A model generated the notes under the pieces. That model had not been told where the DNA came from and ran no database searches. It saw only the letters and a list, made by a program, of their open reading frames with translations. Source: UMGS1387 sp045540015 (GTDB lineage: Bacteria; Bacillota; Clostridia; Oscillospirales; CAG-382). Taken from it: a DNA stretch of 64,000 bases. Positions 49,803 to 58,722 of this stretch are shown piece after piece. Every line of letters starts with the position of its first letter. Within the stretch, counting starts at the first letter, position 1. The position numbers were made by a program, and so were the translations under genes. The stretch spans positions 1-64,000 of the forward strand of contig JAZQGP010000054.1 in NCBI GenBank assembly GCA_045540015.1, written 5' to 3'.

Positions 49803-50837
49803 ATGATAAGATTTAACAACGACTATAACCGTGCCTGTCATCCCGAAATAATAGAAGCATTGCAGGACACGTCGGATAAAAGCTTTGGCGGATACGGACT
49901 TGACGAAATGTGCGAGAGTGCAAAGCGTGAAATCAAAAAGTATCTTGACTGCGAAAATGCAGATATACATTTTCTTGTAGGAGGAACTCAGACGAACTTC
50001 ACCGTTATAAGCTCGCTTTTAAAGCCGTTTGAGAGTGTGATTTGTGCAAGTACTGGTCATATAAATGTACATGAAACGGGCGCTGTTGAGAACACGGGAC
50101 ACAAGGTTGTGTCACTTCCGTCAAGCTTTGGCAAGATAAGTGCAGAGCAGGTTGAAAAAGAAGCACTTCTGTTTGAGCAAAGCGGAATTAAAGAGCACAT
50201 AACAAGACCGAAGATGGTATACATATCATTTCCCACGGAGTATGGAACGATTTATTCAAAGGATGAGCTGTATGCGCTAAGGTCGGTATGCGATAAGCAT
50301 GGGCTTTATCTGTTTATAGACGGTGCAAGAATGGGATACGGTCTTACGTGCGATGGATGCGACGTAACATGTGCAGACATTGCAAAGGTGAGCGACGTAT
50401 TTTACTTTGGAGGCACCAAATGCGGAGCTATGTTTGGAGAAGCTGTTGTGTTTACAAGAAAGGAACTTTCCGAGGATTTCAGAAGCTATATCAAGATGAA
50501 CGGAGCTATGCTTGCAAAGGGCTGGCTACTCGGACTTCAGTTTTACACACTTTTCAATAACGGACTTTATTTTGACATATGTAAAAAAGCTAATCAATAC
50601 GCGATGAGGATTAAAAAGGCGTTTTCTGATAAGAACATCCCGTTTTTATTTGACAGTCCGACAAATCAGCAGTTTGTAATTCTCGAAAACAGCGTCATAG
50701 AAAAGCTTTCACAAAAATATATTTTTGAATATGACCACGAGATTGACGAAAAATACGCCTGTGTGCGTTTTTGTACTGCGTGGAGCACAGAGGAAAACGA
50801 AATAATGCAGCTTGTTTCGGACATCGAAAAGCTGTAA
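49803..50837 (+). CDS. Threonine aldolase family protein (beta-eliminating lyase fold)
   Basis: A 344-residue PLP enzyme. FNNDYNRACHPEIIEALQ and HFLVGGTQTNF are the start of the low-specificity threonine aldolase family. The PLP lysine is in FYFGGTKCGAMFGEAVV, and the Asp/Ala pair in LFIDGARMGYGL is conserved. It probably cleaves L-threonine or allo-threonine to glycine and acetaldehyde. The ATG at 49803 follows ACGGAGG, 15 bases after the nadE stop; a GTG at 49785 would overlap nadE. Co-transcribed with the NAD genes, though with no clear link to them. Confidence 0.88.
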   Translation: MIRFNNDYNRACHPEIIEALQDTSDKSFGGYGLDEMCESAKREIKKYLDCENADIHFLVGGTQTNFTVISSLLKPFESVICASTGHINVHETGAVENTGHKVVSLPSSFGKISAEQVEKEALLFEQSGIKEHITRPKMVYISFPTEYGTIYSKDELYALRSVCDKHGLYLFIDGARMGYGLTCDGCDVTCADIAKVSDVFYFGGTKCGAMFGEAVVFTRKELSEDFRSYIKMNGAMLAKGWLLGLQFYTLFNNGLYFDICKKANQYAMRIKKAFSDKNIPFLFDSPTNQQFVILENSVIEKLSQKYIFEYDHEIDEKYACVRFCTAWSTEENEIMQLVSDIEKL

Positions 50838-50859
50838 CTGTATTAAGGAGAAGGGTGTA

Positions 50860-51987
50860 ATGATTTACAACGAATTCAAAGGTCTTTCGCTGTCGAGTCT
50901 TGGTTTTGGAACCATGAGACTTCCGACAGTTGACGGAAAAGACGCAGATATTGATATTGAAAAATCGCGCGAAATGTTTGACTATGCTTTGAAAATGGGT
51001 GTCAACTACTTTGACACGGCATGGGGATACCACTGCGGAAACAGCGAGAGGGCAGTCGGAGAAATCCTTTCGGACTATCCGAGAGAATCTTTCTATCTTG
51101 CTTCAAAGTTCCCGGGATATGATCTTAATAACATGGGAAAAACCGAAAGTGTATTTGAAGAACAGCTCGAAAAATGCAGAACAGACTATTTTGACTTTTA
51201 TCTTGTTCACAATGTATGCGAAAAGAATATAGACGCGTATCTTGATGAAAACTACGGCACTCTTGACTATCTTTTGAAGCAAAAGCAAAACGGAAGAATA
51301 CGGCATCTTGGTTTTTCGGTACACGGAAGCCTTGAAACAATGAATCGTTTTCTTGAAATGTACGGCGAGCACATGGAATTCTGCCAAATACAGCTTAACT
51401 ACATTGACTATCATTTTCAGGAAGCAAAGTCAAAGCTTGAGGTGCTTGAGAAACTCGGAATTGATGTATGGGTGATGGAGCCGCTTCGAGGCGGAAAGCT
51501 TGCAAATCTTCCCGAGGATGCCAAAAAGGCAGTCGAAAGTATACGCGAGGGCGAAAATGCAGTTTCAATGGCATTCAGATATCTCCAGAGCTTTCCATCT
51601 GTCAAGGTTGTTCTTTCCGGAATGTCAACCATGGAGCAAATAAAGGACAACATACGTATCTTCTCTGAAAGAAAGCCCGCAACGGAAAAAGAAAACGCCC
51701 GTCTTTACAGCGTGGCTGCAAAGCTTGTGGGAGGAAGTGTTCCGTGTACGTCGTGCAAGTACTGTGTAAGCCATTGCCCGAAGGAAATTGATATTCCGAG
51801 AATGATAGAGCTTTATAACGAGCACGTTTTCACGGGTGGAGGCTTTATGGCTCCCATGGCGCTTGAAGCTATCCCGAAAGATAAGCACCCGAACGCCTGC
51901 ATAGGCTGCCGTTCATGTGAAGCTGTGTGTCCGCAGGAAATAAAGATTTCCGAGGTGCTTGGTGATTTTTCAGAAAAACTTAATTAA
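50860..51987 (+). CDS. Aldo/keto reductase with C-terminal ferredoxin-like domain
   Basis: A 375-residue protein. The N-terminal TIM-barrel is an aldo/keto reductase: LGFGTMRLPTV, NYFDTAWGYHCGNSERAVGEIL with the catalytic Tyr, and FYLASKFPGYDL with the Lys. The last ~90 residues have two cysteine clusters, CTSCKYCVSHCP and CIGCRSCEAVCP, each fitting a 4Fe-4S cluster. This domain pair is common in anaerobic Firmicutes; the substrate is unknown. The ATG at 50860 follows AAGGAG. Last gene of the operon starting at 48514; a strong terminator follows. Confidence 0.92.
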   Translation: MIYNEFKGLSLSSLGFGTMRLPTVDGKDADIDIEKSREMFDYALKMGVNYFDTAWGYHCGNSERAVGEILSDYPRESFYLASKFPGYDLNNMGKTESVFEEQLEKCRTDYFDFYLVHNVCEKNIDAYLDENYGTLDYLLKQKQNGRIRHLGFSVHGSLETMNRFLEMYGEHMEFCQIQLNYIDYHFQEAKSKLEVLEKLGIDVWVMEPLRGGKLANLPEDAKKAVESIREGENAVSMAFRYLQSFPSVKVVLSGMSTMEQIKDNIRIFSERKPATEKENARLYSVAAKLVGGSVPCTSCKYCVSHCPKEIDIPRMIELYNEHVFTGGGFMAPMALEAIPKDKHPNACIGCRSCEAVCPQEIKISEVLGDFSEKLN

Positions 51988-51998
51988 CAAATGTGACA

Positions 51999-52037
51999 CG
52001 GGATGTATCAATTTCAAGATGCATCCCGGCATTTTTT
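51999..52037 (+). terminator. Terminator of the nicotinamidase-nadE operon
   Basis: CGGGATGTATC (51999-52009) pairs with GATGCATCCCG (52018-52028), one T-G pair, followed by GCATTTTTT. Confidence 0.85.
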
Positions 52038-52124
52038 GCGCAAATTAGACAAAAAAGTTTCCGTTCACAAGCCGGGATTTTATATCCATTCAAGAAATGT
52101 TTACGCCGCGTTTTTTCACATTGC

Positions 52125-52153
52125 TTGATTTTTTTCTACCTATTTATTAATAT
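52125..52153 (+). promoter_or_regulatory. Predicted promoter of the acyl-CoA dehydratase activase genes
   Basis: TTGATT at 52125-52130, a 17-base spacer and TAATAT at 52148-52153, 62 bases before the GTG start. The rest of the 228-base gap is A/T rich with no gene. Confidence 0.6.
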
Positions 52154-52215
52154 AATATAGATTAAACCATAACACGGTGATGTTTGCTGCCGCATGAACA
52201 AAGGAGTGAAAGAGC

Positions 52216-55188
52216 GTGATTTCTGTTGTTTCGGAAAAGACGAAAAATGCTACAGCTACGGGTGCGCTTGTTGGTATAGACATAGGCTCAACAACGGCGA
52301 AAATTGTCGTAGTGAGAGACGAGCATGTTGTATTTGAAAAATACGAGCGTCATTTCTCCATGGTAAGACAAAAGACACTGGAGCTTGTGCTTGCGGCAAA
52401 GCAATACCTGTCGGATTGCGGAAAAATAAGGGTTGCGCTTTCAGGCTCTGCAGGACTCGGTCTTGCTCAAAGTGCAAATCTTTCGTTTGTTCAGGAGGTT
52501 TTTGCAACAGCCGAAACGGTAAGAAATCTTTCTCATGATACGAGTGTTGTAATTGAGCTTGGCGGAGAAGACGCAAAGATTATCTTCTTTGACGGCGGAC
52601 TTGATGAGAGAATGAACGGAACATGTGCCGGCGGTACGGGCGCGTTTATTGACCAGATGGCAACGTTGCTTGATGTTACGCCCGACGAGCTTGACGAGCT
52701 CAGTCTTGATTGCAAGAGAATTTATCCCATAGCTTCGCGTTGCGGAGTTTTTGCCAAAACCGACATTCAGCCGCTTCTTAACCAGGGAGCAAGAAAAGAG
52801 GACGTTGCGGCAAGCATATATCAGGCGGTTGTAAACCAGACAATTGCCGGTCTTGCACAGGGAAGAAAAATCACGGGAAAGGTAATGTTTCTCGGAGGAC
52901 CACTTTCTTTTTGCAAGGGACTTAGAAAAAGATTTGTCGAAACACTCGGTCTGTCTGAGGAAAACGCAGTATTTCCTGATTATGCAAAGATTTCCGTGGC
53001 TCTCGGTGCTGCACTGTTTGCATCGGATGCGGGCGAAGAGCTTACATATGAACAGCTTTGCGAGAATATAGAAAACTCTGTAGGCGGCGAAAACGTTATA
53101 AGTGCGGCAGAACCGCTGTTTGAAAATGAGAACGAATATGATGAGTTTTGCAAAAGACATGCAAAAAGCGATGTGCCGTATCTCGACATCGAAAAATACG
53201 AGGGCAAAGCGTATCTCGGCGTTGACTGCGGCTCTACTACAACAAAGCTTGTTCTCATAGGAGAAAACGGAGAAATACTCTATTCTTATTATGATTCCAA
53301 CAAGGGAAGCCCTGTTGAAATAGTACGTGAGCAGCTTGAAATTATATTTGAAAAGTGTAAAGACAGAGTGCAAATTGCTTCCTCCTGCGTTACGGGCTAC
53401 GGTGAGGAGCTTATAAAGAACGCGTTCGGAATGGATTATGGCGTTGTCGAAACGCTTGCACACTTCGGTGCAGCACAGCATTTCTGCCCTGAGGTTGACT
53501 TTATTCTCGACATCGGCGGGCAGGACATAAAATGCTTTAAGGTGCATAACAATTCAATAGACAGCATTATGCTCAATGAAGCCTGCTCATCAGGCTGTGG
53601 CTCGTTCCTTGAAACCTTTGCAAAGTCGCTCGGATACGGCATTGAAGAATTTTCAAAGCTGGGACTTTTTGCAAAAAATCCCGTAAACCTCGGAACACGC
53701 TGCACAGTCTTTATGAATTCGTCTGTAAAGCAAGCGCAGAAGGACGGAGCAGACGTTACTGACATTTCTGCAGGTCTTTCAATGAGCGTTGTAAGAAACG
53801 CTATATATAAAGTAATACGTGCAAACTCCGCAAAGGAGCTTGGCGAAAACATAGTTGTACAGGGAGGTACTTTCCATAACGATGCGGTTTTGCGCTCCTT
53901 TGAACGCGAGATTGGACACAATGTTGTCCGTCCAAAAATTGCAGGGCTTATGGGTGCATACGGTGCTGCACTGTATGCAAGAAAGCATGTTCCTGAAAAG
54001 AGCAGTATTATTACAAGTGATGCACTCTCCGATTTTGCCCACTCTGCAAAGGCTGCAACCTGTCACGGCTGCACCAATAACTGCCGTCTGACGATAAATA
54101 CCTTTGACGGCGGACGCAAATATGTTTCGGGAAATAAGTGTGAAAAGGGTGCGGGCGGAAGTGGAGAGAATAAAATAAGCTTCAATCTTCATGCTTTTAA
54201 GCGTGAAAAGCTGTTGTCGCATCCCGAAGGAGACGGCACAAGAGGCGTTATCGGAATGCCGATGAGCCTTGGAATGTACGAGCTTTATCCGCTGTGGAAC
54301 GGCATTTTTACATCTCTTGGCTTTAAAGTTAAGCTTTCGGGAATGTCAACACGCGAGATTTATTCGCTCGGTCAGTACAGTATACCGTCCGATACTGCTT
54401 GCTATCCTGCAAAGATTATGCACGGTCACATGGAAAAGCTTATATCCGAGAATGTCGATGCAATTTTCTATCCTAGTCTTTCGTACAATGTTGATGAGGG
54501 CGTGTCGGATAATCACTATAACTGTCCCGTAGTTGCGTATTATTCAGAGCTTTTGGCGGGTAACATGGAAAGCCTTTCGGACATAAAATTCATGTATCCG
54601 TATCTCAATATAAATGATAAAAAGCAGCTTGCAAGAGGACTGTATGAGTGTCTTGTTAAAAATTTCGACGGCATTTCAAAGTCTGACATAAAAAAGGCGG
54701 TTGACAAGGGCTTTGAGCAGTATAACGAATACATGAATTCTGTCAGAGCCGAGGGCGAAAGATGCATTGAATATGCAAAGCAAAACAACCTTCGTGTCCT
54801 TATACTTGCAGGACGTCCTTACCACATTGACGAGGAAATTGGTCACGGAATTGATTTTCTTGCAAGAAGCCTTGGCTTTGTGGTTGTAAGCGAGGACAGT
54901 GTATGGCATTTGTCAAAGAGTAGACCTGAGGTTCATGTTCTCAACCAGTGGACATACCACTCAAGGCTTTATAACGCGGCACAGTTTGCGTGTGAAAACG
55001 AGAACGTACAGCTCGTTCAGCTTGTGTCCTTTGGCTGTGGTGTAGACGCTGTTACAACAGACGAAACAAGGGCTATTCTTGAGAATTCGGGAAAGCTCTA
55101 TACACAGATAAAAATAGACGAAATAACAAATCTGGGTGCGGTTAAAATAAGACTTCGCAGTCTTATAGGCGCAATTGAAAACAGATAA
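52216..55188 (+). CDS. Acyl-CoA dehydratase activase-related protein, N-terminal two-thirds
   Basis: A 990-residue protein with two ATPase domains of the BadF/BcrA type in tandem. The first starts GALVGIDIGSTTAKIVVV and has NGTCAGGTGAFIDQMATLL (cluster cysteine). The second starts AYLGVDCGSTTTKLVLIG (~335) and has NEACSSGCGSFLETFAKSL. A region with CHGCTNNCRL follows, then a DUF2229-like part (GMPMSLGMYELYPLW, SIPSDTACYPAKIMHGH). In most Clostridia this is one ~1400-residue protein continuing into a 2-hydroxyacyl-CoA-dehydratase-like domain; here that domain is the next gene. The GTG at 52216 follows AAGGAG. Confidence 0.9.
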   Translation: MISVVSEKTKNATATGALVGIDIGSTTAKIVVVRDEHVVFEKYERHFSMVRQKTLELVLAAKQYLSDCGKIRVALSGSAGLGLAQSANLSFVQEVFATAETVRNLSHDTSVVIELGGEDAKIIFFDGGLDERMNGTCAGGTGAFIDQMATLLDVTPDELDELSLDCKRIYPIASRCGVFAKTDIQPLLNQGARKEDVAASIYQAVVNQTIAGLAQGRKITGKVMFLGGPLSFCKGLRKRFVETLGLSEENAVFPDYAKISVALGAALFASDAGEELTYEQLCENIENSVGGENVISAAEPLFENENEYDEFCKRHAKSDVPYLDIEKYEGKAYLGVDCGSTTTKLVLIGENGEILYSYYDSNKGSPVEIVREQLEIIFEKCKDRVQIASSCVTGYGEELIKNAFGMDYGVVETLAHFGAAQHFCPEVDFILDIGGQDIKCFKVHNNSIDSIMLNEACSSGCGSFLETFAKSLGYGIEEFSKLGLFAKNPVNLGTRCTVFMNSSVKQAQKDGADVTDISAGLSMSVVRNAIYKVIRANSAKELGENIVVQGGTFHNDAVLRSFEREIGHNVVRPKIAGLMGAYGAALYARKHVPEKSSIITSDALSDFAHSAKAATCHGCTNNCRLTINTFDGGRKYVSGNKCEKGAGGSGENKISFNLHAFKREKLLSHPEGDGTRGVIGMPMSLGMYELYPLWNGIFTSLGFKVKLSGMSTREIYSLGQYSIPSDTACYPAKIMHGHMEKLISENVDAIFYPSLSYNVDEGVSDNHYNCPVVAYYSELLAGNMESLSDIKFMYPYLNINDKKQLARGLYECLVKNFDGISKSDIKKAVDKGFEQYNEYMNSVRAEGERCIEYAKQNNLRVLILAGRPYHIDEEIGHGIDFLARSLGFVVVSEDSVWHLSKSRPEVHVLNQWTYHSRLYNAAQFACENENVQLVQLVSFGCGVDAVTTDETRAILENSGKLYTQIKIDEITNLGAVKIRLRSLIGAIENR

Positions 55189-55210
55189 ATAAGGGCAGGT
55201 GAAACATAAG

Positions 55211-56476
55211 TTGTCTAACGAAAACATCACTGAAAAGCAGTGTGACGGGCATGTTATATTCACAGAGGAAATGAAGAAGGATTACACGATTCTTATTCCT
55301 ACAATGCTGCCGCGTCATTTCAAGATAATGGCAGGGATTTTGCGCTCATTTGGGTATAAAGCAGAGCTTCTTGAGAACATGGGCGAGGATATAATAAAGA
55401 ATGGACTGAAATATGTTCACAACGACACCTGCTATCCCGCACAGCTTGTAATCGGTCAGATGATAGATGCACTTGAGTCGGGAAAATACGACAAGCACAA
55501 GGTGGCTCTCATGATAACCCAGACCGGCGGCGGCTGCCGTGCTTCAAACTACATACATCTTCTTCGAAAGGCGATAGTTAAGGCTGGCTACGGATACGTT
55601 CCCGTAATTTCGCTTAATGTATCGGGTTTTGAAAAGGAAAGTGCATTTAAATTCACGTTTCCCATGATTCACAGGATTTTGTATGCCGTGTGTTATGGCG
55701 ATTTGCTTATGAATCTTGTCAACCAGACAAAGCCGTATGAAGTATATAAGGGTGACAGCGAATCACTTGCAGATAAGTGGACGTCGCGTCTTACAAAGGA
55801 AACGACCGAGGGCAGAGTAAGCAGAAACAAGGCAAAGAAAAACTATGCGCTTATGATTGAGGACTTTGCAAAAATTGAGCGAACGAACGAGAAAAAGGTT
55901 AAGGTCGGAATTGTAGGCGAAATATTTGTTAAATTCTCACCGCTCGGAAATAACAATCTTGAGGAATTTCTAGTATCCGAAGGCGCTGAGGTTGTAATGC
56001 CCGGACTTCTTGATTTTATACTTTATACACTGTACAATTCTGTTGAGGACTACAAACTTTACCGCAGAAATAAAAAGAGTGTTTTGATTTACAAGCTAGT
56101 ATATGATATGTTCATGTCGTATCAGATGGACTTGATAAAGGCTCTTAAAAAGAACGGACTGTTTACACCTCCGATGTCATTTGCAAAGGTTCCTTGTCTT
56201 GTTGACGGAATTATAAGCCGCGGCGTTAAAATGGGCGAGGGCTGGCTTCTGACCGCAGAAATGGTCGAGCTTATACATGAGGGCGCTGAGAATATAGTCT
56301 GTACGCAACCTTTTGGATGCCTTCCGAATCACATTGTCGGTAAAGGCATGATGAAGCCGATAAAGGAAAAATATCCCAATGCAAATATTGTTGCTATTGA
56401 CTATGACTCGGGTGCAACCAAAATAAATCAGGAAAACAGAATTAAACTCATGCTTTCCAATTCAAAATTGAAATAA
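55211..56476 (+). CDS. Acyl-CoA dehydratase activase-related protein, C-terminal part as separate gene
   Basis: A 421-residue protein. EEMKKDYTILIPTMLPRHFKIMAGILRSFGYKAELLEN, KYVHNDTCYPAQLVIGQMIDAL and MITQTGGGCRASNYIHLLRKAI match the 2-hydroxyacyl-CoA-dehydratase-like part that usually forms the C-terminus of the 1400-residue activase-related protein. CTQPFGCLPNHIVGKGMMKPIKEKYPNANIVAIDYD lies near the end and holds conserved cysteines. TTG 55211 is preferred, 8 bases after AGGTGA; GTG 55199 is also open. The gap to the upstream gene is about 20 bases, so the two are co-transcribed and probably form one complex. Confidence 0.85.
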   Translation: MSNENITEKQCDGHVIFTEEMKKDYTILIPTMLPRHFKIMAGILRSFGYKAELLENMGEDIIKNGLKYVHNDTCYPAQLVIGQMIDALESGKYDKHKVALMITQTGGGCRASNYIHLLRKAIVKAGYGYVPVISLNVSGFEKESAFKFTFPMIHRILYAVCYGDLLMNLVNQTKPYEVYKGDSESLADKWTSRLTKETTEGRVSRNKAKKNYALMIEDFAKIERTNEKKVKVGIVGEIFVKFSPLGNNNLEEFLVSEGAEVVMPGLLDFILYTLYNSVEDYKLYRRNKKSVLIYKLVYDMFMSYQMDLIKALKKNGLFTPPMSFAKVPCLVDGIISRGVKMGEGWLLTAEMVELIHEGAENIVCTQPFGCLPNHIVGKGMMKPIKEKYPNANIVAIDYDSGATKINQENRIKLMLSNSKLK

Positions 56477-56484
56477 CATTTTTT

Positions 56485-56512
56485 CGGCAGGATGAAAGTC
56501 CTGCCGTTTTGT
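56485..56512 (+). terminator. Terminator after the activase genes; left border of the phage module
   Basis: CGGCAGGA (56485-56492), a six-base loop, TCCTGCCG (56499-56506), then TTTTGTT. It separates the last chromosomal gene from the phage promoter. Confidence 0.85.
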
Positions 56513-56576
56513 TACCTATAAAAACGAACAAAAGTTCCGAATCAAACCGTGAGATAATTGTGCATGCTTACAAAAT

Positions 56577-56590
56577 CGAACTTGCGTTCT
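56577..56590. promoter_or_regulatory. Candidate LexA/DinR (SOS) box 1
   Basis: CGAAC-TTGC-GTTCT matches the Firmicutes SOS-box form CGAAC-N4-GTTCG at all but the last base. It ends ten bases before the -35 of the phage-module promoter. Binding by LexA is inferred. Confidence 0.55.
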
Positions 56591-56599
56591 AAATTTTTC

Positions 56600-56628
56600 T
56601 TGACAAATCGACCTTTTTGTGGTAAAAT
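56600..56628 (+). promoter_or_regulatory. Strong predicted promoter of the phage head module
   Basis: Perfect TTGACA at 56600-56605, a 17-base spacer and TAAAAT at 56623-56628. The ~115-base leader contains CGTTCCGA and a distant TCGGAACG inverted repeat as well as SOS-like box 2. Confidence 0.8.
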
Positions 56629-56704
56629 GCAACCATAGCAAACAAACGTTCCGAACAGTTGTGCTTAACACGGCACGTATCGGAACGAAAAATTAGCGCA
56701 CAAA

Positions 56705-56720
56705 AAGAACAAAGGTTCTT
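56705..56720. promoter_or_regulatory. Candidate LexA/DinR (SOS) box 2
   Basis: AAGAAC-AAAG-GTTCTT is a palindrome with perfect 6-base arms and the GAAC-N4-GTTC core. It lies between the promoter and the first gene of the phage module, where a bound repressor could block transcription. Confidence 0.5.
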
Positions 56721-56743
56721 AAAGCTTGGAGGTGATACAAAAA

Positions 56744-56968
56744 GTGGAGGAATACAAAAGCGAAGTTGACATGTCGGATTTTTCAAATGTGCATAACTAT
56801 ACGGACGACTGCTGCACCTGCACAATATGCGCCCAGTGCGGCTACAGGTTTCACAGATGTGATGATGTGGTACGTGTAAAGCAGACCGGCGATGTTATTC
56901 ACAGAGGATGCTTTACGGACTATGCCGAGGACAGCATAGGTGAGATGTGCGACGTGTTATATTTTTAG
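56744..56968 (+). CDS. Small cysteine-rich (zinc-finger-like) protein, first gene of the phage module
   Basis: A 74-residue acidic protein. The GTG at 56744 follows the excellent site GGAGGTGATA. The centre reads DDCCTCTICAQCGYRFHRCDDVVRV...VIHRGCFTDY, with two CxxC-type pairs plus His and Cys further on, which could bind zinc as a treble-clef or ribbon fold. I do not recognise the family. Its place, directly behind the module promoter and before terminase, suggests a regulator or packaging helper, but that is only inference. Terminase genes follow 19 bases later. Confidence 0.75.
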   Translation: MEEYKSEVDMSDFSNVHNYTDDCCTCTICAQCGYRFHRCDDVVRVKQTGDVIHRGCFTDYAEDSIGEMCDVLYF

Positions 56969-56987
56969 GAAAGGAAAAAACGAAGAA

Positions 56988-57371
56988 ATGGCAAGAACAA
57001 GAAACAGGTATGCAGATCTTGAAGCAAAAGTGAAAAGCTACTTTGAGGACTGCGACGAAAAGAACAGCGGGAAGAAGTCCATTATAAAGCCGTACACGGT
57101 ATCGGGGCTTATATTCCACTTGGGGATAACAAGAGGCGAGTTTGAAAAGCTTTCAAAAAATTCCAAATACTCGTATTTGTCAGCTGCAAAAATGCGCATA
57201 GAGGCGTTTATTGAGGAAAACTCACTGACAGGCGGACTTTCGTGTAACGCATCGGCGAACAGTCTTAAATACAATTTCGGATGGGGCGAAAAGCTGATAG
57301 CCGAGCAGACAGCGGATGCCAAGAGCATTGTTATATCACTTGAAGCGGATGCACAAAGGCTTGCAAGGTGA
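56988..57371 (+). CDS. Putative phage terminase small subunit
   Basis: A 127-residue protein directly before the terminase large subunit. TVSGLIFHLGITRGEFEKLSKN is a helix-turn-helix-like segment, as in the DNA-recognition domain of many small terminases. A helical part follows (AAKMRIEAFIEENSLTGG), and NASANSLKYNFGWGEK with the final basic tail resembles the small-terminase family in Firmicutes phages, whose members often have a site where replication of the pattern N-x-L-K/NFGW occurs. The ATG at 56988 is placed by AGGAAAGG upstream. Assignment rests on the neighbour plus the motif. Confidence 0.78.
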   Translation: MARTRNRYADLEAKVKSYFEDCDEKNSGKKSIIKPYTVSGLIFHLGITRGEFEKLSKNSKYSYLSAAKMRIEAFIEENSLTGGLSCNASANSLKYNFGWGEKLIAEQTADAKSIVISLEADAQRLAR

Positions 57372-57377
57372 CACGGC

Positions 57378-58703
57378 GTGAAGAAAAAAGAAAAAAATGT
57401 AAATCTGCCGGGAGTGCCGCAACCCAGACAGGAGGAATTTTTCCTCTCACAGGCAAAGTACATAGCCTACGGCGGAGCAAGAGGTGGAGGAAAAAGCTGG
57501 GCACTCAGGCGAAAGCTTGTGCTAATGTGTCTTAATTACCCGGGACTTTCGGTGTTGCTTTTAAGGCGCAGCTATCCCGAGCTTCGCGACAATCACATAC
57601 GACCTCTCACAAGTGAGCTTTCGGGAATAGCTTCTTACACCGAAATCCGTAAGACCTTTGAATTTCCGAACGGCTCGCATCTGCGCCTTGGCTATCTTGA
57701 AACAGACGAGGATGCCGCACGCTATCAGGGACAGGAATACGATGTTATAGCACTTGACGAGGCAACGCAGGTATCGGAATACCAGTTTCAGCTTTTAAAA
57801 GGTTCGCTCAGAGGTGCAAACAACTATCCCAAACGCTTTTATCTGACCTGCAATCCCGGAGGCGTGGGACATGCGTGGGTTAAGCGCTTATTTATTGACA
57901 GAGAGTACAGGCAGGGTGAAATGGCAGAGGATTATGCTTTTATTCCTGCGCTTGTGTACGACAACAAGGTTTTGCTTGAGAAGGACCCTGAATATCTCGA
58001 ACGGCTTGAGAGTCTGCCAGATTCACTGAGAAACGCGTGGCTCAAGGGAAGCTGGGACGAGTTTGAAGGGCAGTTCTTTCCCGAATTTGATTACAGGGTT
58101 CACACGGTGGAAAGGACACTTCTTCCGGAAAACGTCAGAAAATACTGTGCCATTGACTATGGGCTTGATATGCTTGCAGCGATTTTTGTTGCAATGGACG
58201 AAAAGGGAAATGCCGTGGTGTACGACGAGATACACAAAAGCGGGCTTATTGTCAGCCAGGCGGCAAAGCTGATACTTGAAAAGAGTGACGGCGTTGAGAT
58301 GTTTATAGCGCCGAGCGATTTGTGGTCGCGTCAGAAGGACAGCGGAAAGAGCATAGCCGAGCTTTATGCGGAAAACGGTGTTTACCTTACAAAGCTTGTC
58401 AGCGACAGAGTAAGCGGCTGGATGAGCCTTCGTGAATGGTTAAAGGTTAAAGCGGATAAAGACGGCAATAAGTTTTCACGTCTTACAATTATGCGAAACT
58501 GCACAAATCTAATACGTTGTCTGCCGCTTTTGCTTCACGACAAGTCGCGTCCCGGTGATGCCTCAACCAAGCCTCATGCCGTAACGCACGCACCCGATGC
58601 ACTCAGATACTTTGCCGTGTCAAGGCAGAGCGCAGCCTTTGCAAAACGGGAAAAAGAAAAATCAAAGCTTTCGGATAAGCTTCATATTAAAAAATTACTT
58701 TAA
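57378..58703 (+). CDS. Phage terminase large subunit
   Basis: A 441-residue protein of normal size. The ATPase domain has Walker A GGARGGGKS (32-40), an arginine-rich LLLRRSYPELRD, Walker B VIALDEA (123-129) and the coupling motif YLTCNPGG. The nuclease domain begins YCAIDYGLDM (~255) with the first metal Asp and has APSDLWS and HAPDALRYFAV near the end. It translocates DNA into the prohead and cuts it. The GTG at 57378 lies about 8 bases after AGGTGA within the small-subunit end. Confidence 0.95.
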   Translation: MKKKEKNVNLPGVPQPRQEEFFLSQAKYIAYGGARGGGKSWALRRKLVLMCLNYPGLSVLLLRRSYPELRDNHIRPLTSELSGIASYTEIRKTFEFPNGSHLRLGYLETDEDAARYQGQEYDVIALDEATQVSEYQFQLLKGSLRGANNYPKRFYLTCNPGGVGHAWVKRLFIDREYRQGEMAEDYAFIPALVYDNKVLLEKDPEYLERLESLPDSLRNAWLKGSWDEFEGQFFPEFDYRVHTVERTLLPENVRKYCAIDYGLDMLAAIFVAMDEKGNAVVYDEIHKSGLIVSQAAKLILEKSDGVEMFIAPSDLWSRQKDSGKSIAELYAENGVYLTKLVSDRVSGWMSLREWLKVKADKDGNKFSRLTIMRNCTNLIRCLPLLLHDKSRPGDASTKPHAVTHAPDALRYFAVSRQSAAFAKREKEKSKLSDKLHIKKLL

Positions 58704-58722
58704 AGGATTAAAGGAGTACAAA

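Noticed and set aside
52441..53547. A 368-codon minus-strand open frame opposite the activase gene
   Set aside because: The plus strand carries clear ATPase motifs throughout; the antisense translation has no recognisable domain.
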